A DNA stretch of 64,000 nt, from contig NZ_CP045121.1 of the NCBI RefSeq assembly GCF_011492965.1, forward strand, positions 3,472,001 to 3,536,000, written 5' to 3'. The notes beneath the pieces were generated by a model. The model was not told where the DNA came from. It worked only from the letters and a program-made list of their open reading frames with translations, and made no database searches. The position numbers and the translations under genes are program-made. This stretch comes from Rubrobacter marinus. GTDB taxonomy: Bacteria > Actinomycetota > Rubrobacteria > Rubrobacterales > Rubrobacteraceae. Below are positions 1-9,629 of this stretch, piece after piece; the stretch's first letter is position 1; each line of letters starts with the position of its first letter.

Positions 1-539
1 ACCCCGGGGAGCTCCTCGCCGAGGATCTCCTTGACCCGCTCCTCGTGCCCGGGGTTCGCGTGGGAGTTTACGAGGCAGACGGCGACGGTCTCTATTCCAC
101 GGCGGCGGATCAGGTGCGCCACCCGCCGGAGTTCTTCCTCGTCCACGGGCTCCAACTCCCGCCCGGAGTAGTCGACGCGCTCGGAGACCTCGAAGCGGTC
201 GCGACGCCTGATGTACGGCGGGGCGACGTCCTTGTAGGCGTCCCAGAGATCCTGCTTGGTGCCGCGACGGATCTCGATCACGTCCCGAAACCCCTTCGTG
301 GTGATCATCGCCGCCCTCGGGAAGCTCCGCGTGATCAGAGCGTTGGTCGCCACCGTCGTGCCGTGGGAGAACAACCCTATCTCCCCCATCTCGACCCCGA
401 CCGCCCGTATGCCGTCGAAGACGGCGTCTATGGGATCCTCCGTCGAAGATACCTTCCCGACGCGCGTCGTCCCGCTCCCGTCGTCGAACACGCACACATC
501 TGTGAAGGTCCCCCCGATATCTACCGCCAAATGCAGCAC
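1..539 (-). CDS. hyuA: HyuA-type hydantoinase/5-oxoprolinase, N-terminal part (runs off left edge)
   Basis: The minus-strand frame is open from the window edge to a GTG start at 539, preceded by a GGAAAGGGG ribosome site. The N-terminus (LHLAVDIGGTFTDVCVFDD) is the phosphate-binding segment of the ATP-dependent hydantoinase/5-oxoprolinase family, followed by SHGTTVATNALI and RRGTKQDLWDAYKDVAPPYI, both typical of HyuA. These enzymes open hydantoin or oxoproline rings using ATP, usually with a HyuB partner that would lie beyond the left edge. About 180 residues of a roughly 650-700 residue protein are present. An operator-like motif shared with three other promoters of the cluster lies upstream. 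Confidence 0.88.
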   Translation of the reverse strand, partial: MLHLAVDIGGTFTDVCVFDDGSGTTRVGKVSSTEDPIDAVFDGIRAVGVEMGEIGLFSHGTTVATNALITRSFPRAAMITTKGFRDVIEIRRGTKQDLWDAYKDVAPPYIRRRDRFEVSERVDYSGRELEPVDEEELRRVAHLIRRRGIETVAVCLVNSHANPGHEERVKEILGEELPG

Positions 540-1026
540 CTGTTCGGCCCCTTTCCCGAGTCCCCGACGCGACGAAGGCAGGCTACCCCGGCCCTCGTTC
601 GGTCCTCTGCGCCGCACCCGAGCCCCCGCACCGACCTCTCCTCCGGACGCGCGGCGGTACAAAAGTGCGTACATTTGGGTACACTACGCCGCACGGAATT
701 CCGGGTCAAGGCACGCGGTCGAACCCGTCGCTCTGCTCCGGCGGGGGGTGGCTCTCGCCCGAACGTCGGTCGGCTCCGGTGGGGTACGTTCGGCGGCCTG
801 TTATGGGGTTTCGATCGCCGCCCCCTCTTCCGCGGCAGTAGACGACGTTGGAGATGCCGTAAGGAGGTAGATGGCCGGCGGGAGAACGAGCGCCACGGTA
901 CCGTCGGTGCCGCGCTGGTCCTCCTCGGGGCGTCAAGGGCGGGTGCTTCTGGCCCGTGGGGGCGGACGCGAGGGCGGTGGTAGCGGCGAGGAGGGCCGGG
1001 TGGGGGATCCGGACGGGCCGCGGTAG
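540..1026. other. Intergenic region, no gene seen
   Basis: No frame here looks coding. The stretch separates the divergent hyuA and thioesterase genes. It contains the shared regulatory motif at 665-677 and otherwise only GC-rich sequence with overlapping frames that lack ribosome sites. Confidence 0.6.
657..688 (-). promoter_or_regulatory. Operator-like motif upstream of hyuA
   Basis: An AT-richer island holds the plus-strand 13-mer GTGCGTACATTTG (665-677), flanked by further GTAC steps at 657 and 678. Near-identical 13-mers occur at 4324-4336, 6074-6086 and 16053-16065, each in the promoter of another gene of the same catabolic cluster. I infer a shared transcription-factor site. Confidence 0.5.
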
Positions 1027-1770
1027 ATGAGGACGAGATGGTTTCCCTACGGGACGCGGCAGCCGAACGCCCGGCTGAGGCTTCTCTGCCTCCCTTACGC
1101 CGGGGGCAACGCGCGCATGTTTCGCTCCTGGGGCGCGGAGATGCCCGAAGGGGTGGAGGTATGCCCCGTCGAGCTACCCGGTCGCGGTACGCGGCGGGGC
1201 GAGGGTTGCGTCTCGAGCATGTCTTCGCTCGTGGAGGCGATGGTGGAGGAGACCGAGGCGCTGCTCGACCTGCCGCTCGCCATCTTCGGCTACAGCATGG
1301 GGGGCCTCGTCGGCTTCGAGCTCGCCCGGGTGCTCAGGCGCCTGTACGGCCGGGAGCCCGTGGCGCTGCTGGTCGCGGCACAGAACGCGCCCTCGGTGCC
1401 GCTGGAGCGCCCCACCGCCCGCGGCTCCACCGACGAGGAGTTGAGCGCCGCCCTCTACCGCTCCGGGGGGATGCCCGCGGAGGCGCTGGCGAACGACAGG
1501 TTCATGCGCGCGTTCCTGCCGGTGCTGCGCGCGGACTACGCGGTGGTCGACACCTACGCCTACGCGCCCGAGCTCCCCTTGAGTTGCCCCATCCACCTGT
1601 ACACCGGGACGGAAGACGCGCTGGTGAGCGAGCGCGGCCAGGAAGGATGGCGCCGGGAGACGTCCGGCCCCTTCGTGGTCCATCGCTTCCCCGGGGGCCA
1701 CTACTTCGTGCGGGAGGCCGAAGGGCCGTTTCTGGCCTCGGTCTCAGGCGTGCTGCGCGAGCTTCCTTGA
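1027..1770 (+). CDS. Type II thioesterase (alpha/beta hydrolase)
   Basis: This 247-residue protein has the TesA/GrsT-type layout: LLCLPYAGGNARMFRSW near the N-terminus, ELPGRGTR, the nucleophile elbow GYSMGG with Ser near residue 91, an acid in YTGTEDALV, and the catalytic His in FPGGHYFV. Type II thioesterases hydrolyse acyl groups from carrier proteins, normally beside NRPS or PKS genes. None is visible here, so the substrate is unknown. The start is ATG with a weak ribosome site. It converges with the CobW-family gene. Confidence 0.82.
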   Translation: MRTRWFPYGTRQPNARLRLLCLPYAGGNARMFRSWGAEMPEGVEVCPVELPGRGTRRGEGCVSSMSSLVEAMVEETEALLDLPLAIFGYSMGGLVGFELARVLRRLYGREPVALLVAAQNAPSVPLERPTARGSTDEELSAALYRSGGMPAEALANDRFMRAFLPVLRADYAVVDTYAYAPELPLSCPIHLYTGTEDALVSERGQEGWRRETSGPFVVHRFPGGHYFVREAEGPFLASVSGVLRELP

Positions 1771-1820
1771 GCAGGAGCCTCCCTGGGATGGCGGGCTCGA
1801 AGCGGCCGTCGCGGGAGGAC

Positions 1821-2843
1821 TCAGACCCGGACGTCCGACTCCAGCGGTTGGGGCCTGGCCCCGATCAGGCCGGAGAACGTCTCCAGCGAATCCACGATCT
1901 CCTCGGCGCGGATGCCCCTCGTTATAAAAACTATGCGCGACTCGTGGTCGCCGTCGGGCCACTCTTCGAGGTGATCCGGCGGGTGGATGACGTGCTGGAC
2001 GCCGTTGAGCAGCACGGGCCCGGGCCCTCCGACGTCGAGGAGCCCCTTGACCCGCAGCACGTCCTCGCCGCGGGCGTGCAGCAGCATGCTGAACCAGGTC
2101 CCGAAGGCCGTCCAGTCGACGGGCCCGTCGAAGGTCAGGGAGGTGGAGTGGGTCTCGGAGACGTGCCCGCCGTCTCCGAGGTCCACGGCCGGGGCACGCG
2201 GCCCGGACGGGTCCGTCGAGCCGTCCCCGAAGAGCTCCTCCGGCCGCACGTCGCCGAAGGGCGCCTCGAGGACCCGGGCCGAGGGGTTGATGCCGCGTAT
2301 CCTGGCGCGCAACGCGTCGACGGTGCCGGCGTCCGACACGTCCGTCTTCGTCAGGACGGCGACGTCGGCGGCGGCTATCTGCTTCGTGGACTCCGCGTTG
2401 CGGTCGAGGTGCAAGGCGCCGTTCACGGCGTCGACCGTGCAGATCACGCGGTCCACCCGGTAGTGGTGCTGCAAGACGGGGTGTGAGAAGACGGTGTAGA
2501 GGATGGGGGCGGGGTCCGCGAGCCCCGTGGTCTCCACGACGACGCCCTTGAGCGGCGGGATCTCGCCGCGCCCCTCCTCGTCGAGCAGCCCGAGCATGGC
2601 CTCGACGAGGTCGTCGCGCGTGGTGCAGCAGACGCAGCCGTGCCCCAGGAGGACGGTCTTCTCGTCGGCGCGCCTGAGGAGGTGATGGTCGAGGCCGACC
2701 TTGCCGAACTCGTTGACGAGGACGGCGGTGTCGCTCATCGACGGGTCGGAGAGGACCCGCGAGAGCAGCGTGGTCTTCCCGCTCCCGAGGAAACCCGTGA
2801 CGACCGTCACGGGGCGCTTCGTCGGGCTACCGGGCGAGGGCAC
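1821..2843 (-). CDS. CobW/ZNG1-family GTPase metallochaperone
   Basis: The 340-residue protein begins near TVVTGFLGSGKTTLL (Walker A, about residues 13-27), has the metal-binding GCVCCTTRDDL that defines CobW/COG0523 GTPases, and a C-terminal CobW_C domain. Members deliver zinc or cobalt to client enzymes. Several metalloenzymes lie in the cluster downstream, so a client among them is possible, but this is inference. The start is GTG at 2843, overlapping by 17 nt the upstream CxxC-protein gene on the same strand. The two are probably one operon. Confidence 0.88.
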   Translation of the reverse strand: MPSPGSPTKRPVTVVTGFLGSGKTTLLSRVLSDPSMSDTAVLVNEFGKVGLDHHLLRRADEKTVLLGHGCVCCTTRDDLVEAMLGLLDEEGRGEIPPLKGVVVETTGLADPAPILYTVFSHPVLQHHYRVDRVICTVDAVNGALHLDRNAESTKQIAAADVAVLTKTDVSDAGTVDALRARIRGINPSARVLEAPFGDVRPEELFGDGSTDPSGPRAPAVDLGDGGHVSETHSTSLTFDGPVDWTAFGTWFSMLLHARGEDVLRVKGLLDVGGPGPVLLNGVQHVIHPPDHLEEWPDGDHESRIVFITRGIRAEEIVDSLETFSGLIGARPQPLESDVRV

Positions 2844-3183
2844 CGTCGAGCATCCGTTCCTTCAGGGCGGGGTCGAGCGGGTCGAGCGGGCGGCCGAGGA
2901 TCTTCTCCGCCGCGGCCCACAACGCCCCGAGATCCTGCACGATCTCCGAGTTCCCCTTGCCGTCGCTCAGCAGGTACTTGCTGCCGGCCCAATCCTTCAC
3001 CCGCATGCCGTAGCAGGCGAGCACCTGGTTCGTCACCGCCGCCCGGTGCGCCCGGTCCCGGCGCCGGTCGCGCTGGTACTCGGTCGGGTCGGCGCCCGGG
3101 CCGGCCGCGCGCGCCCGGTCCTCGACGTAACGGTCCGTCCAATGGGCCTGCGCCACGAAGTCCTGCCCGCAAAGCACGCACAT
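2827..3183 (-). CDS. Small CxxC protein of unknown function, paired with CobW GTPase
   Basis: This 118-residue protein starts MCVLCGQDFVAQAHWTDRY. I chose ATG 3183 over the upstream ATG 3216 because GGGAGGT sits nine bases before it. A Cys-x2-Cys plus nearby His could bind a metal. The rest is charged and helical, with no domain I recognise. It overlaps the CobW GTPase by 17 nt and is probably translationally coupled to it, so a role as metal partner or client is plausible but unproven. Confidence 0.7.
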   Translation of the reverse strand: MCVLCGQDFVAQAHWTDRYVEDRARAAGPGADPTEYQRDRRRDRAHRAAVTNQVLACYGMRVKDWAGSKYLLSDGKGNSEIVQDLGALWAAAEKILGRPLDPLDPALKERMLDGALAR

Positions 3184-3332
3184 CTCGCTCTTACCTCCCG
3201 AAGAAAATCCAGCCATGGACCACGACCGCAGCCTACGCCCGCGCCGCACGGACGACAACCCCGAGCCGGGCCGTCGTTCCGTCCACAGGGGGCGGTGCGT
3301 ATTCTCGCGCCGCCCCCCTGGGGTCCCGGCCG

Positions 3333-4274
3333 TTACGAAGAGGCGGCCGGGGTGTCGATCCCGTACATGTTCAGGCCCGGGTCGTGGTTGGGCTTGGACC
3401 TCGGGTAGCGCTGGAGGAAGTCGTCGGCGATGTTCTCCATCGTCGCCCACTTCACGCCGTCGTGGCCGTTGATGTAGTCGATGAGCCGTTCGAGCATCAG
3501 GAGGACCTGCGGCCTACCGGCGACGTCCGGGTGGATCGTCAAACAGTACGTCGCGTAGTCCATCTCCCGATACACCCAGTCGAACTGGTCCCTCCACAGC
3601 TCCTCGATGTCGCGCGGGTTGACGAAGCCGTGGGAGTTCGGCGAGCCCTTGATGAACATCATCGGCGGCAGGTCGTCGAGGTACCAGTTGCCGCCGATCT
3701 TGACGAGGTCGATCTCCTCGCCGCGCACGAGCGGCTTCATCCACTCCTCTGCCTTCTTGGAGTAGTCGATCTTGGTCCACGTGTCGCCCACCCGCGCGTA
3801 GTACGGCGTGAAGTCGCGGTGCTGCAACGAGTGGTCGTACTTGTAGCCGTACTTCATCAGGAGCTCGTTGGAGGCGTTCGAGACCTCCCACCACGGGGCC
3901 ACGTTCCCGACGGGCTTCTTGCCGGCGACGTTCTCGATCAGGTCGAGGCACTTCTTGAGGACGTCTTCTTCTTGCTGCGGGGTCATGGCGACCGGGTTCT
4001 CGTGCGAGTAGCCGTGAGAGCCGATCTCGTGCCCCGCGTCCACGACCATCTTGACCTGCTCGGGGAAGGTCTCGATGGAGTGGCCGGGGATGAACCAGGT
4101 CGTCTGCAGGTCGTACTTCTCGAAGAGCTTCAGGAGCCTCGGCGTGCCGATCTCACCGGAGAACAAGCCCCGCGAGATGTCGTCGGGGGAGTCCTCGCCC
4201 CCGTAGGAACCGAGCCACCCCGCGACCGCGTCGATGTCGATGCCGATGGAGCAGAAGATCTCTTTCTGAGCCAT
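3333..4274 (-). CDS. Polysaccharide deacetylase family protein (PuuE-like)
   Basis: This 313-residue NodB-fold protein has the first metal Asp in GIDIDA, the His pair in [12 protein letters not shown], and C-terminal [10 protein letters not shown]. The family includes peptidoglycan deacetylases and PuuE-type allantoinases. The intact metal triad and the setting among hydantoin and ureide genes favour the amidohydrolase (PuuE-like) role, but cell-wall deacetylation cannot be excluded. The ATG at 4274 follows GGAGAGAG-type purines. A promoter with the cluster's shared motif lies just upstream. Confidence 0.82.
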   Translation of the reverse strand: MAQKEIFCSIGIDIDAVAGWLGSYGGEDSPDDISRGLFSGEIGTPRLLKLFEKYDLQTTWFIPGHSIETFPEQVKMVVDAGHEIGSHGYSHENPVAMTPQQEEDVLKKCLDLIENVAGKKPVGNVAPWWEVSNASNELLMKYGYKYDHSLQHRDFTPYYARVGDTWTKIDYSKKAEEWMKPLVRGEEIDLVKIGGNWYLDDLPPMMFIKGSPNSHGFVNPRDIEELWRDQFDWVYREMDYATYCLTIHPDVAGRPQVLLMLERLIDYINGHDGVKWATMENIADDFLQRYPRSKPNHDPGLNMYGIDTPAASS

Positions 4275-4311
4275 CTCTCTCCTTTCATTTCCCCTTTATC
4301 CGACGCGCAGC

Positions 4312-4341
4312 ATCTTACAAGATGTGCGTACAATTGCGCAA
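4312..4341 (-). promoter_or_regulatory. Promoter of PuuE-like gene with shared operator motif
   Basis: Read on the minus strand, TTGCGC (4336-4341) and TAAGAT (4312-4317) are 18 bp apart. The shared 13-mer, plus-strand GTGCGTACAATTG at 4324-4336, lies between them, as expected for a repressor or activator site. Confidence 0.5.
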
Positions 4342-4440
4342 AACCCGCGGGCTACTGCGCACAACGGAGGGTTTTGAACGGCCACGCGGCGCTCGGCTAA
4401 CATGGGAATCCGGGCGTCAAAGGAGCAAGGAGGACGTTAG

Positions 4441-5433
4441 GTGACCCTTCCCCAGATTGCGGTGCTCTCCCTGGGCGGCACGATCTCCTCGACGAGGTCG
4501 GGGAGCGGTTCGGGCGTGACCCCGACGCTGACCGGCGAGGCGCTCGTCGAGTCGGTCCCCGAGATCGCGGAGGCCGCCGAGGTCTCGGCCGAGGCCTTCC
4601 GCCAGCTCCCCTCGCCGGAGATCACGGTGGACGACCTCGTGGAGCTGGCGGCGGAGATCTCGCGCCGCGTCGAAGGGGGCGCCGCCGGCGTCGTCGTCAC
4701 CCAGGGGACGGACACGATCGAGGAGTCCTCCTTCGTCCTCGACCTCCTCCTCGACGTCGACGCCCCCGTGGTGATGACCGGCGCGATGCGCAACCCCACC
4801 CTCCCCGGAGCCGACGGACCGGCAAACCTGCTGGCCTCCGTGCGGGTCGCGGCGAGCGAGGCGGCCCGGGGCCTCGGCGTCCTGGTCGTCTTCGACGACG
4901 AGATCCACGCCGCCCGCTACGCACGCAAGACCCACACCCAGAGCACCGCGACCTTCAAGTCGCCGCCCGTCGGCCCGTTGGGCTGGGTCTCGGAGGGGAC
5001 GCCGCGGGTCGCGCTGCGCCCGGTCGGCCGCCACCACGTAAGGGTCCCGACGGGCTCCGAGGACCGCCCCGTGGCGCTTCTCGCCGGCGCCCTGGGCGAC
5101 GACGGAAGGCTGTTTTCGGCGGTCGGGGAGCTCGGCTACGCAGGGCTCGTGGTCGAGGCGACCGGCGGGGGGCACATGCCCTCGTCCACGGTCGAGCCCC
5201 TGGCCGACCTCGCGGCGCGCATGCCGGTGGTCCTCGCCTCGCGCACCGGCAGCGGCGAGGTTCTGAGGCGGACCTACGACTTCCCCGGCTCCGAGATGGA
5301 CCTCATCTCGTGCGGACTGATCCCCGCGGGCCCGCTCGACGGCCGCAAGGCCCGCCTCCTCCTCTCGCTCCTCCTCAGGTCCGGGGCGAGTGGGGACGAG
5401 ATCTCCGGGGCATTCGACCGCTGGCTCCGGTGA
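4441..5433 (+). CDS. ansA: L-asparaginase/glutaminase family amidohydrolase
   Basis: The 330-residue protein carries both asparaginase threonine signatures: VLSLGGTISST near residue 8 and VVVTQGTDTIEE near residue 85. AMRNPTLPGADGPANL follows, as in the bacterial family. It should hydrolyse asparagine or a related side-chain amide to the acid plus ammonia in the cytosol, since no signal peptide is seen. The GTG start is chosen because AAGGAGG lies seven bases upstream. It heads the plus-strand run of catabolic genes, so a non-asparagine substrate is possible. Confidence 0.85.
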   Translation: MTLPQIAVLSLGGTISSTRSGSGSGVTPTLTGEALVESVPEIAEAAEVSAEAFRQLPSPEITVDDLVELAAEISRRVEGGAAGVVVTQGTDTIEESSFVLDLLLDVDAPVVMTGAMRNPTLPGADGPANLLASVRVAASEAARGLGVLVVFDDEIHAARYARKTHTQSTATFKSPPVGPLGWVSEGTPRVALRPVGRHHVRVPTGSEDRPVALLAGALGDDGRLFSAVGELGYAGLVVEATGGGHMPSSTVEPLADLAARMPVVLASRTGSGEVLRRTYDFPGSEMDLISCGLIPAGPLDGRKARLLLSLLLRSGASGDEISGAFDRWLR

Positions 5434-5521
5434 TACAGGACAGAGCGGGACGATTCATTAGAGTTACGCAGACCAGACGCGGAGCGCGACGCACCGCTCC
5501 GGGGGGACAGAGGAGGCACGC

Positions 5522-6027
5522 ATGGCGGTAAGGGAAGGCTGGAAGGGCAGGTTCTTCGAGGACTTCGAGGTCGGCGACGTCTACGAGCACCCCCTCGGGC
5601 GCACCGTCACCACCACCGACAACATCTGGTTCACCCTCCTGACCCAGAACACCGCCCCATCCACTTCGACCACCACCTCTCCGCGCAGACCGAGTTCGGC
5701 AAGCCCCTCGTCGACTCGACCTTCACGGTGGCGCTCGTCACCGGCCAGTCCGTCACCGACGTCTCCCAGAACGTCTTCGCGAACCTCGGGTGGGACGAGG
5801 TCCGCCTCCCCGCCCCCGTCTTCGAGGGCGACACGATCTACTCCCAGTCGGAGGTCCTCGAAAAGCGCGAGTCGAAGAGCCGCCCGAACGTCGGCGTCGT
5901 CACCGTCAAGACGACCGGCTACAACCAGGACGGCACGGTCGTCATAACCTTCAAGCGCACCCTCCTCGTCTACAAGAAGGACCACTCCCCCGGCATGAAC
6001 CGCCCGCGCCCCGCCCAGAACGCCTGA
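5522..6027 (+). CDS. MaoC-like dehydratase (one frameshift)
   Basis: A hot-dog-fold MaoC-type hydratase of about 168 residues, read in two frames. The first frame gives GRFFEDFEVGDVYEHPLGRT and TDNIWFTLLTQNTAP. The second resumes with IHFDHH, then VALVTGQSVTDVSQN, VRLPAPVFEGDTIYS and VITFKRTLLVYKK to the stop at 6027. The frames join perfectly if one C is restored in the C run near 5654. MaoC proteins hydrate 2-enoyl-CoA or related double bonds. The AGAGGAGG ribosome site precedes ATG 5522. Confidence 0.8.
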
Positions 6028-6064
6028 GAAGCGAGAGCCCCGCCGGAGCACTCGCCCGGATCTG

Positions 6065-6090
6065 TTGACAATTGTGCTTACAATATCGTT
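6065..6090 (+). promoter_or_regulatory. Promoter region of cyclase-amidase-hydantoinase operon
   Basis: It contains TTGACA (6065-6070), a TACAAT -10-like hexamer (6079-6084) and the shared 13-mer GTGCTTACAATAT at 6074-6086. The two hexamers are too close to be one promoter, so either may be part of the operator. This is the only AT-rich stretch before the six-gene plus-strand run. Confidence 0.45.
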
Positions 6091-6137
6091 CAATGTCTCG
6101 GGAAAGGTCGAGTAGCTCTTGGGGTGAGGAGGCGCTA

Positions 6138-6836
6138 GTGCGGAGAACGGTGGATCTCTCGTTGGTGATCACGGACAACATGCCGGCACACAAGCTGTTC
6201 CAGAGCCCGGTGGTCCTGCCGGCGCTCTCGCACGAAGGGACGAAGGACTTCGGGCTCGGCGTTCCGGAGGATCGGATGACCTTCGCGACAAACTACCTGG
6301 GCATGCTCGACCACGTCGGGACGCACGTCGACGCGCTGTACCACACGAACCCCGAGGGGGCCTCTGTGGACGAGATGCCGCTGGAAGATTTCATGGGCAA
6401 GGCCGTCTGCTTCGACCTCACGCACGTCCCGGACCTCGGCGAGATCGGGGTGGAGGACCTCGAGGCCGCCGAGGAGAAGTCGGGCGTGAGGGTCGACGGC
6501 CACATCGTCCTCCTCAACACCGGCCTGCACAGGCGCCACTACCCGAACCCCGAGGTCGTCCGGACCAACCCCGGCCTGACCGCCGAGGCGACGCACTGGC
6601 TCGCCGACCGGGGCTCCAAGGCCCACGGGGTCGAGGGGCCGTCTACGGACGTGCCGAGCAACGACCTCTTCCCGAGCCACCGGGTCTGCCGCGACCGCGG
6701 AATCTTCCACTGGGAGTGGCTCGTGAACCTGGAGGAGCTCGTCGGCAAGGGCGAGTTCACGTTCTACGGCGCCCCGCTGCTCGTCAAGGGCGGGAGCGGC
6801 TCGCCGGTGCGGGCCTTCGCCATCGTGGAGGAGTAG
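6138..6836 (+). CDS. Cyclase family protein (kynurenine-formamidase-like hydrolase)
   Basis: This 232-residue member of the metal-dependent cyclase family (PF04199) shows the signature MLDHVGTHVDALYH and a C-terminal FYGAPLLVKGGSGSPVRAFA. Relatives include bacterial kynurenine formamidase and isatin hydrolase, which open amide or lactam bonds using Zn or Mn. I place the start at GTG 6138, behind GAGGAGG, rather than at the upstream TTG or ATG. It opens an operon that continues into the amidase. Confidence 0.82.
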   Translation: MRRTVDLSLVITDNMPAHKLFQSPVVLPALSHEGTKDFGLGVPEDRMTFATNYLGMLDHVGTHVDALYHTNPEGASVDEMPLEDFMGKAVCFDLTHVPDLGEIGVEDLEAAEEKSGVRVDGHIVLLNTGLHRRHYPNPEVVRTNPGLTAEATHWLADRGSKAHGVEGPSTDVPSNDLFPSHRVCRDRGIFHWEWLVNLEELVGKGEFTFYGAPLLVKGGSGSPVRAFAIVEE

Positions 6837-6862
6837 CAGGTCCGGGGGAGGGGAGCGCCGTG

Positions 6863-8270
6863 ATGGATGGCGCTTACGGGACCGCCCTGGAGCTCCGCTC
6901 GGCTATCGCGAAGGGTGAGGTCTCCGCGGTCGAGGCCGTGCGCGCGAGCATCGCGCGCATGGAGGCCCTCGAGCCCACCCTGAACGCCTTCGTCACGCCG
7001 ACACCGGAGCTCGCGCTCGCGGCGGCGGGGGAGGCGGATGCGAAGCTCGCCCGCGGGGAGGCGTTGGGGCCGCTGCACGGGCTCCCCCTCTCGGTGAAGG
7101 ACCTGATCAACGTCGGTGGCGTGAGGACGACCTTCGGCTCGCGGCTCATGGCGGAGAACGTCGCCGGGGCCGACGCCCCTTCCGTCGAGCGCGTCCGGGC
7201 CGCGGGGGCGTGCATCGTCGGCAAGACGACGACGACCGAGTTCGGCTGCAAGGCCGCCGGGGACAGCCCGCTCACCGGCGTCACCCGCAACGCGTGGGAT
7301 ACCTCCAGGACCGCCGGCGGCTCCAGCGCGGGCGCGGCCACCTCGGTCGCCGCAGGCGTAACCCCCTTCGCCCTCGGGACCGACGGCGGGGGCTCCATCC
7401 GCATCCCGTCGTCGCTCTGCGGCGTCTTCGGGATAAAGGCCCACTTCGGGCGCGTCCCCGTCTTCCCGACGAGCGCCACCCCGACCCTCGCGCACGTCGC
7501 CCCCTGGCCCGCACGGTCCGCGACGCCGCCCTGCTCCTCGAAGCGGTCGCCGGCTTCGACGCGCGCGACCCCGCGAGCGTCGCGGCCCCCGTCCCCCGGC
7601 TCCTCGCCGCCTGCGACGAGCCGGTCGAGGGATGCGCGTCGCCTGGAGCCCGACCCTGGGCTACGCCCGCCCCACCCGCGAGGTCCTGGAGCTCGCGGAG
7701 GGGGCGGCCCGTACCTTCGAGTCCTTCGGCTGCGAGGTCGAGATCGTCGAGGAGGTCATGGACGACCCGGTGGAGCTGTGGAGGGCCGAGTTCTTCGCGA
7801 GCGCGGGCACGCGTCTCAGGGACGCCCTGCGGGACTCGCCGGAGCTTCTGGACCCGGCGGTGGCGGAGGTCCTCGAAGGGGCCCTGGACCTGGGGCTCGA
7901 CGACTACTACTCGAAGGTCTTCGAGAGGTACGCGCTCAGGGAGAAGGTGCGCCGGTTCTTCGAGGACTACGACCTGCTGCTGACGCCGACCCTGCCGGTC
8001 GCGGCGTTCGACGCCGACCGGAACGTGCCGCCGGAGCTGCCCCATCGGAGCGTAGTGGATTGGGTGTACTACACCTATCCCTTCAACCTGACGGGCAACC
8101 CGGCGGCCTCCGTGCCCTGCGGCCTCACCGAGGACGGGCTGCCGGTCGGGCTGCAGATCGTGGCCGGCGGCCACCGCGAGACCGACGTGCTGCGCGCGGC
8201 GGCGGCCTTCGAGGCCGCGCGGCCCTGGACGTACCCCGGCCGCGCCTCCCCGGCTGAGGACCGGAAGTGA
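6863..8270 (+). CDS. Amidase, GatA/AtzF signature family (two frameshifts)
   Basis: An amidase of about 470 residues spread over three frames. Frame 1 has the catalytic Lys in GLPLSVKDLIN, the Ser-cisSer region TAGGSSAGAATS and TDGGGSIRIPSSLCGVFG. Frame 2 gives RPLARTVRDAALLLEAVAG. Frame 3 runs MRVAWSPTLGYARPTREV to the stop at 8270. Restoring one C near 7503 and one G near 7633 makes a single continuous family member. It hydrolyses an amide to acid and ammonia. Its place between the cyclase and the carbamoylase suggests action on a ring-opening product. Confidence 0.82.
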
Positions 8271-8304
8271 GATCGAAGACCACGCGAGAGGGAGAGGAGC
8301 CTGA

Positions 8305-9568
8305 ATGTCGACACGGCAGCTAGCCGTAGATCGGGGGGGGAGCACGGAGAGGATCCGGCGCGACGTCGAGACCCTGGCGGGCCCCGACTACACGCGCTCC
8401 GACGAGGCGATCCGGCGCTACGCCTACACCCCGGAGTACCGCAACACCCTGGACTACTTTATCCGCGAGCTGGAGTCTCTGGGCTTCGAGTGTTACGAGG
8501 ACCCTGTCGGCACCCTCGTCGCCCGCAACCGAGCGCCGGGCGAGCCCGTCTTCGGCGTCGGATCCCACTCCGACTCCAACCGCAACGGCGGGAAGTACGA
8601 CGGCACCCTGGGCGTGGTGACGGCGCTCGAGGTCTGCCGGCTGAACGAGGAGCTCGGGCTCGGGTTGCCGTTGCAGCTCGTCTCGTTTCTGGAGGAAGAA
8701 GGCTCGGGCTTCGGGCAGATGCTCCTGGGCAGCAGGATCATGGCGCAGAGGGTGACGGAGGAGGAGCTCAAGGAGAGCTTCCGGGCGGTGGACGACGGGC
8801 GCTCGTTCTGGGAGCACGCCGAGGAGGCCGGCTACGACCCCGCTCGCTGGCGGGAGTCCGTCCACGTCCTCGACGATCTGTACGGCTGGATCGAGCTTCA
8901 CATCGAGCAGGCCCGCGTCCTCCAGGACACGGAGAAGCGCATAGGCGTCGTGGACGCCATAGCGGGCTACGTCCACGCCGACGTCACGGTCCGCGGGCGC
9001 TCCGACCACGCGGGCGCCACCCCGATGAACCTCCGGCTCGACGCGGGCCTCGTCGCCGCCGAGTGCATGCTGGAGCTCGAACGCCTCGCGACCGCGGCCG
9101 GGCGCGGCACCGTCGGGACCGTCGGGGAGATCTCGCTCACCCCGAACCTCATAAACGCGATCCCCGGCACGGCCCGCTTCTCCCTCGACGTCCGCGGCCC
9201 CGACGAGGAGGCCTTCCGAGGCGTCGCCCGAGACCTCGCCGCCTTCGCGGAGGAGGCCGCGAGGAGGCGCGGCATGAGCGCGGAGTACCGGGAGCGCCAG
9301 ACCCTCTCGCCCGCCAGGCTGGACGAGGGTATCGTGGGGGCGCTGGTGGCAGCGGCGGAAGAGAGCGGGGAGCCCTTCACGAGGATGCACTCCGGGCGGC
9401 GCACGACACCATGAGCATCGCGGACCGGGTCCCGAGCGCGATGGTCTTCGTGCCGTGCAGGGACGGGATCAGCCACTCGCCCGAGGAAGACTCGGACCCG
9501 GCGGACGCGGCGCTGGGGCGGAGATCATGCTGAAGGCCATAGCCGCGCTCTCCGAGGGCAGATCGTAG
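8305..9568 (+). CDS. Zn-dependent N-carbamoyl-L-amino acid hydrolase / allantoate amidohydrolase (two frameshifts)
   Basis: An M20-family amidohydrolase of about 420 residues. It has VGSHSDSNRNGGKYDG (metal His/Asp), FLEEEGSGFG (metal Glu pair), GRSDHAGATPM and the end AAHDTMSIADRVPSAMVFVP with DGISHSPEE. The reading frame breaks near 9396 and 9513; restoring one G at each joins it to the stop at 9568. It removes the carbamoyl group from N-carbamoyl amino acids, releasing ammonia and CO2. It directly precedes the hydantoinase, the classical hydantoin pathway pair. Confidence 0.87.
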
Positions 9569-9629
9569 GGCCGGAGAGCACGAACTCGTTACCACGACAG
9601 GCCCCCGCGAGGGGGCGGGAAGGAGCAGG

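Noticed and set aside
45-983. Long plus-strand frame opposite hyuA
   Set aside because: Antisense to a clearly recognisable HyuA N-terminus; its translation is low-complexity Arg/Pro-rich, typical of GC-rich shadow frames.
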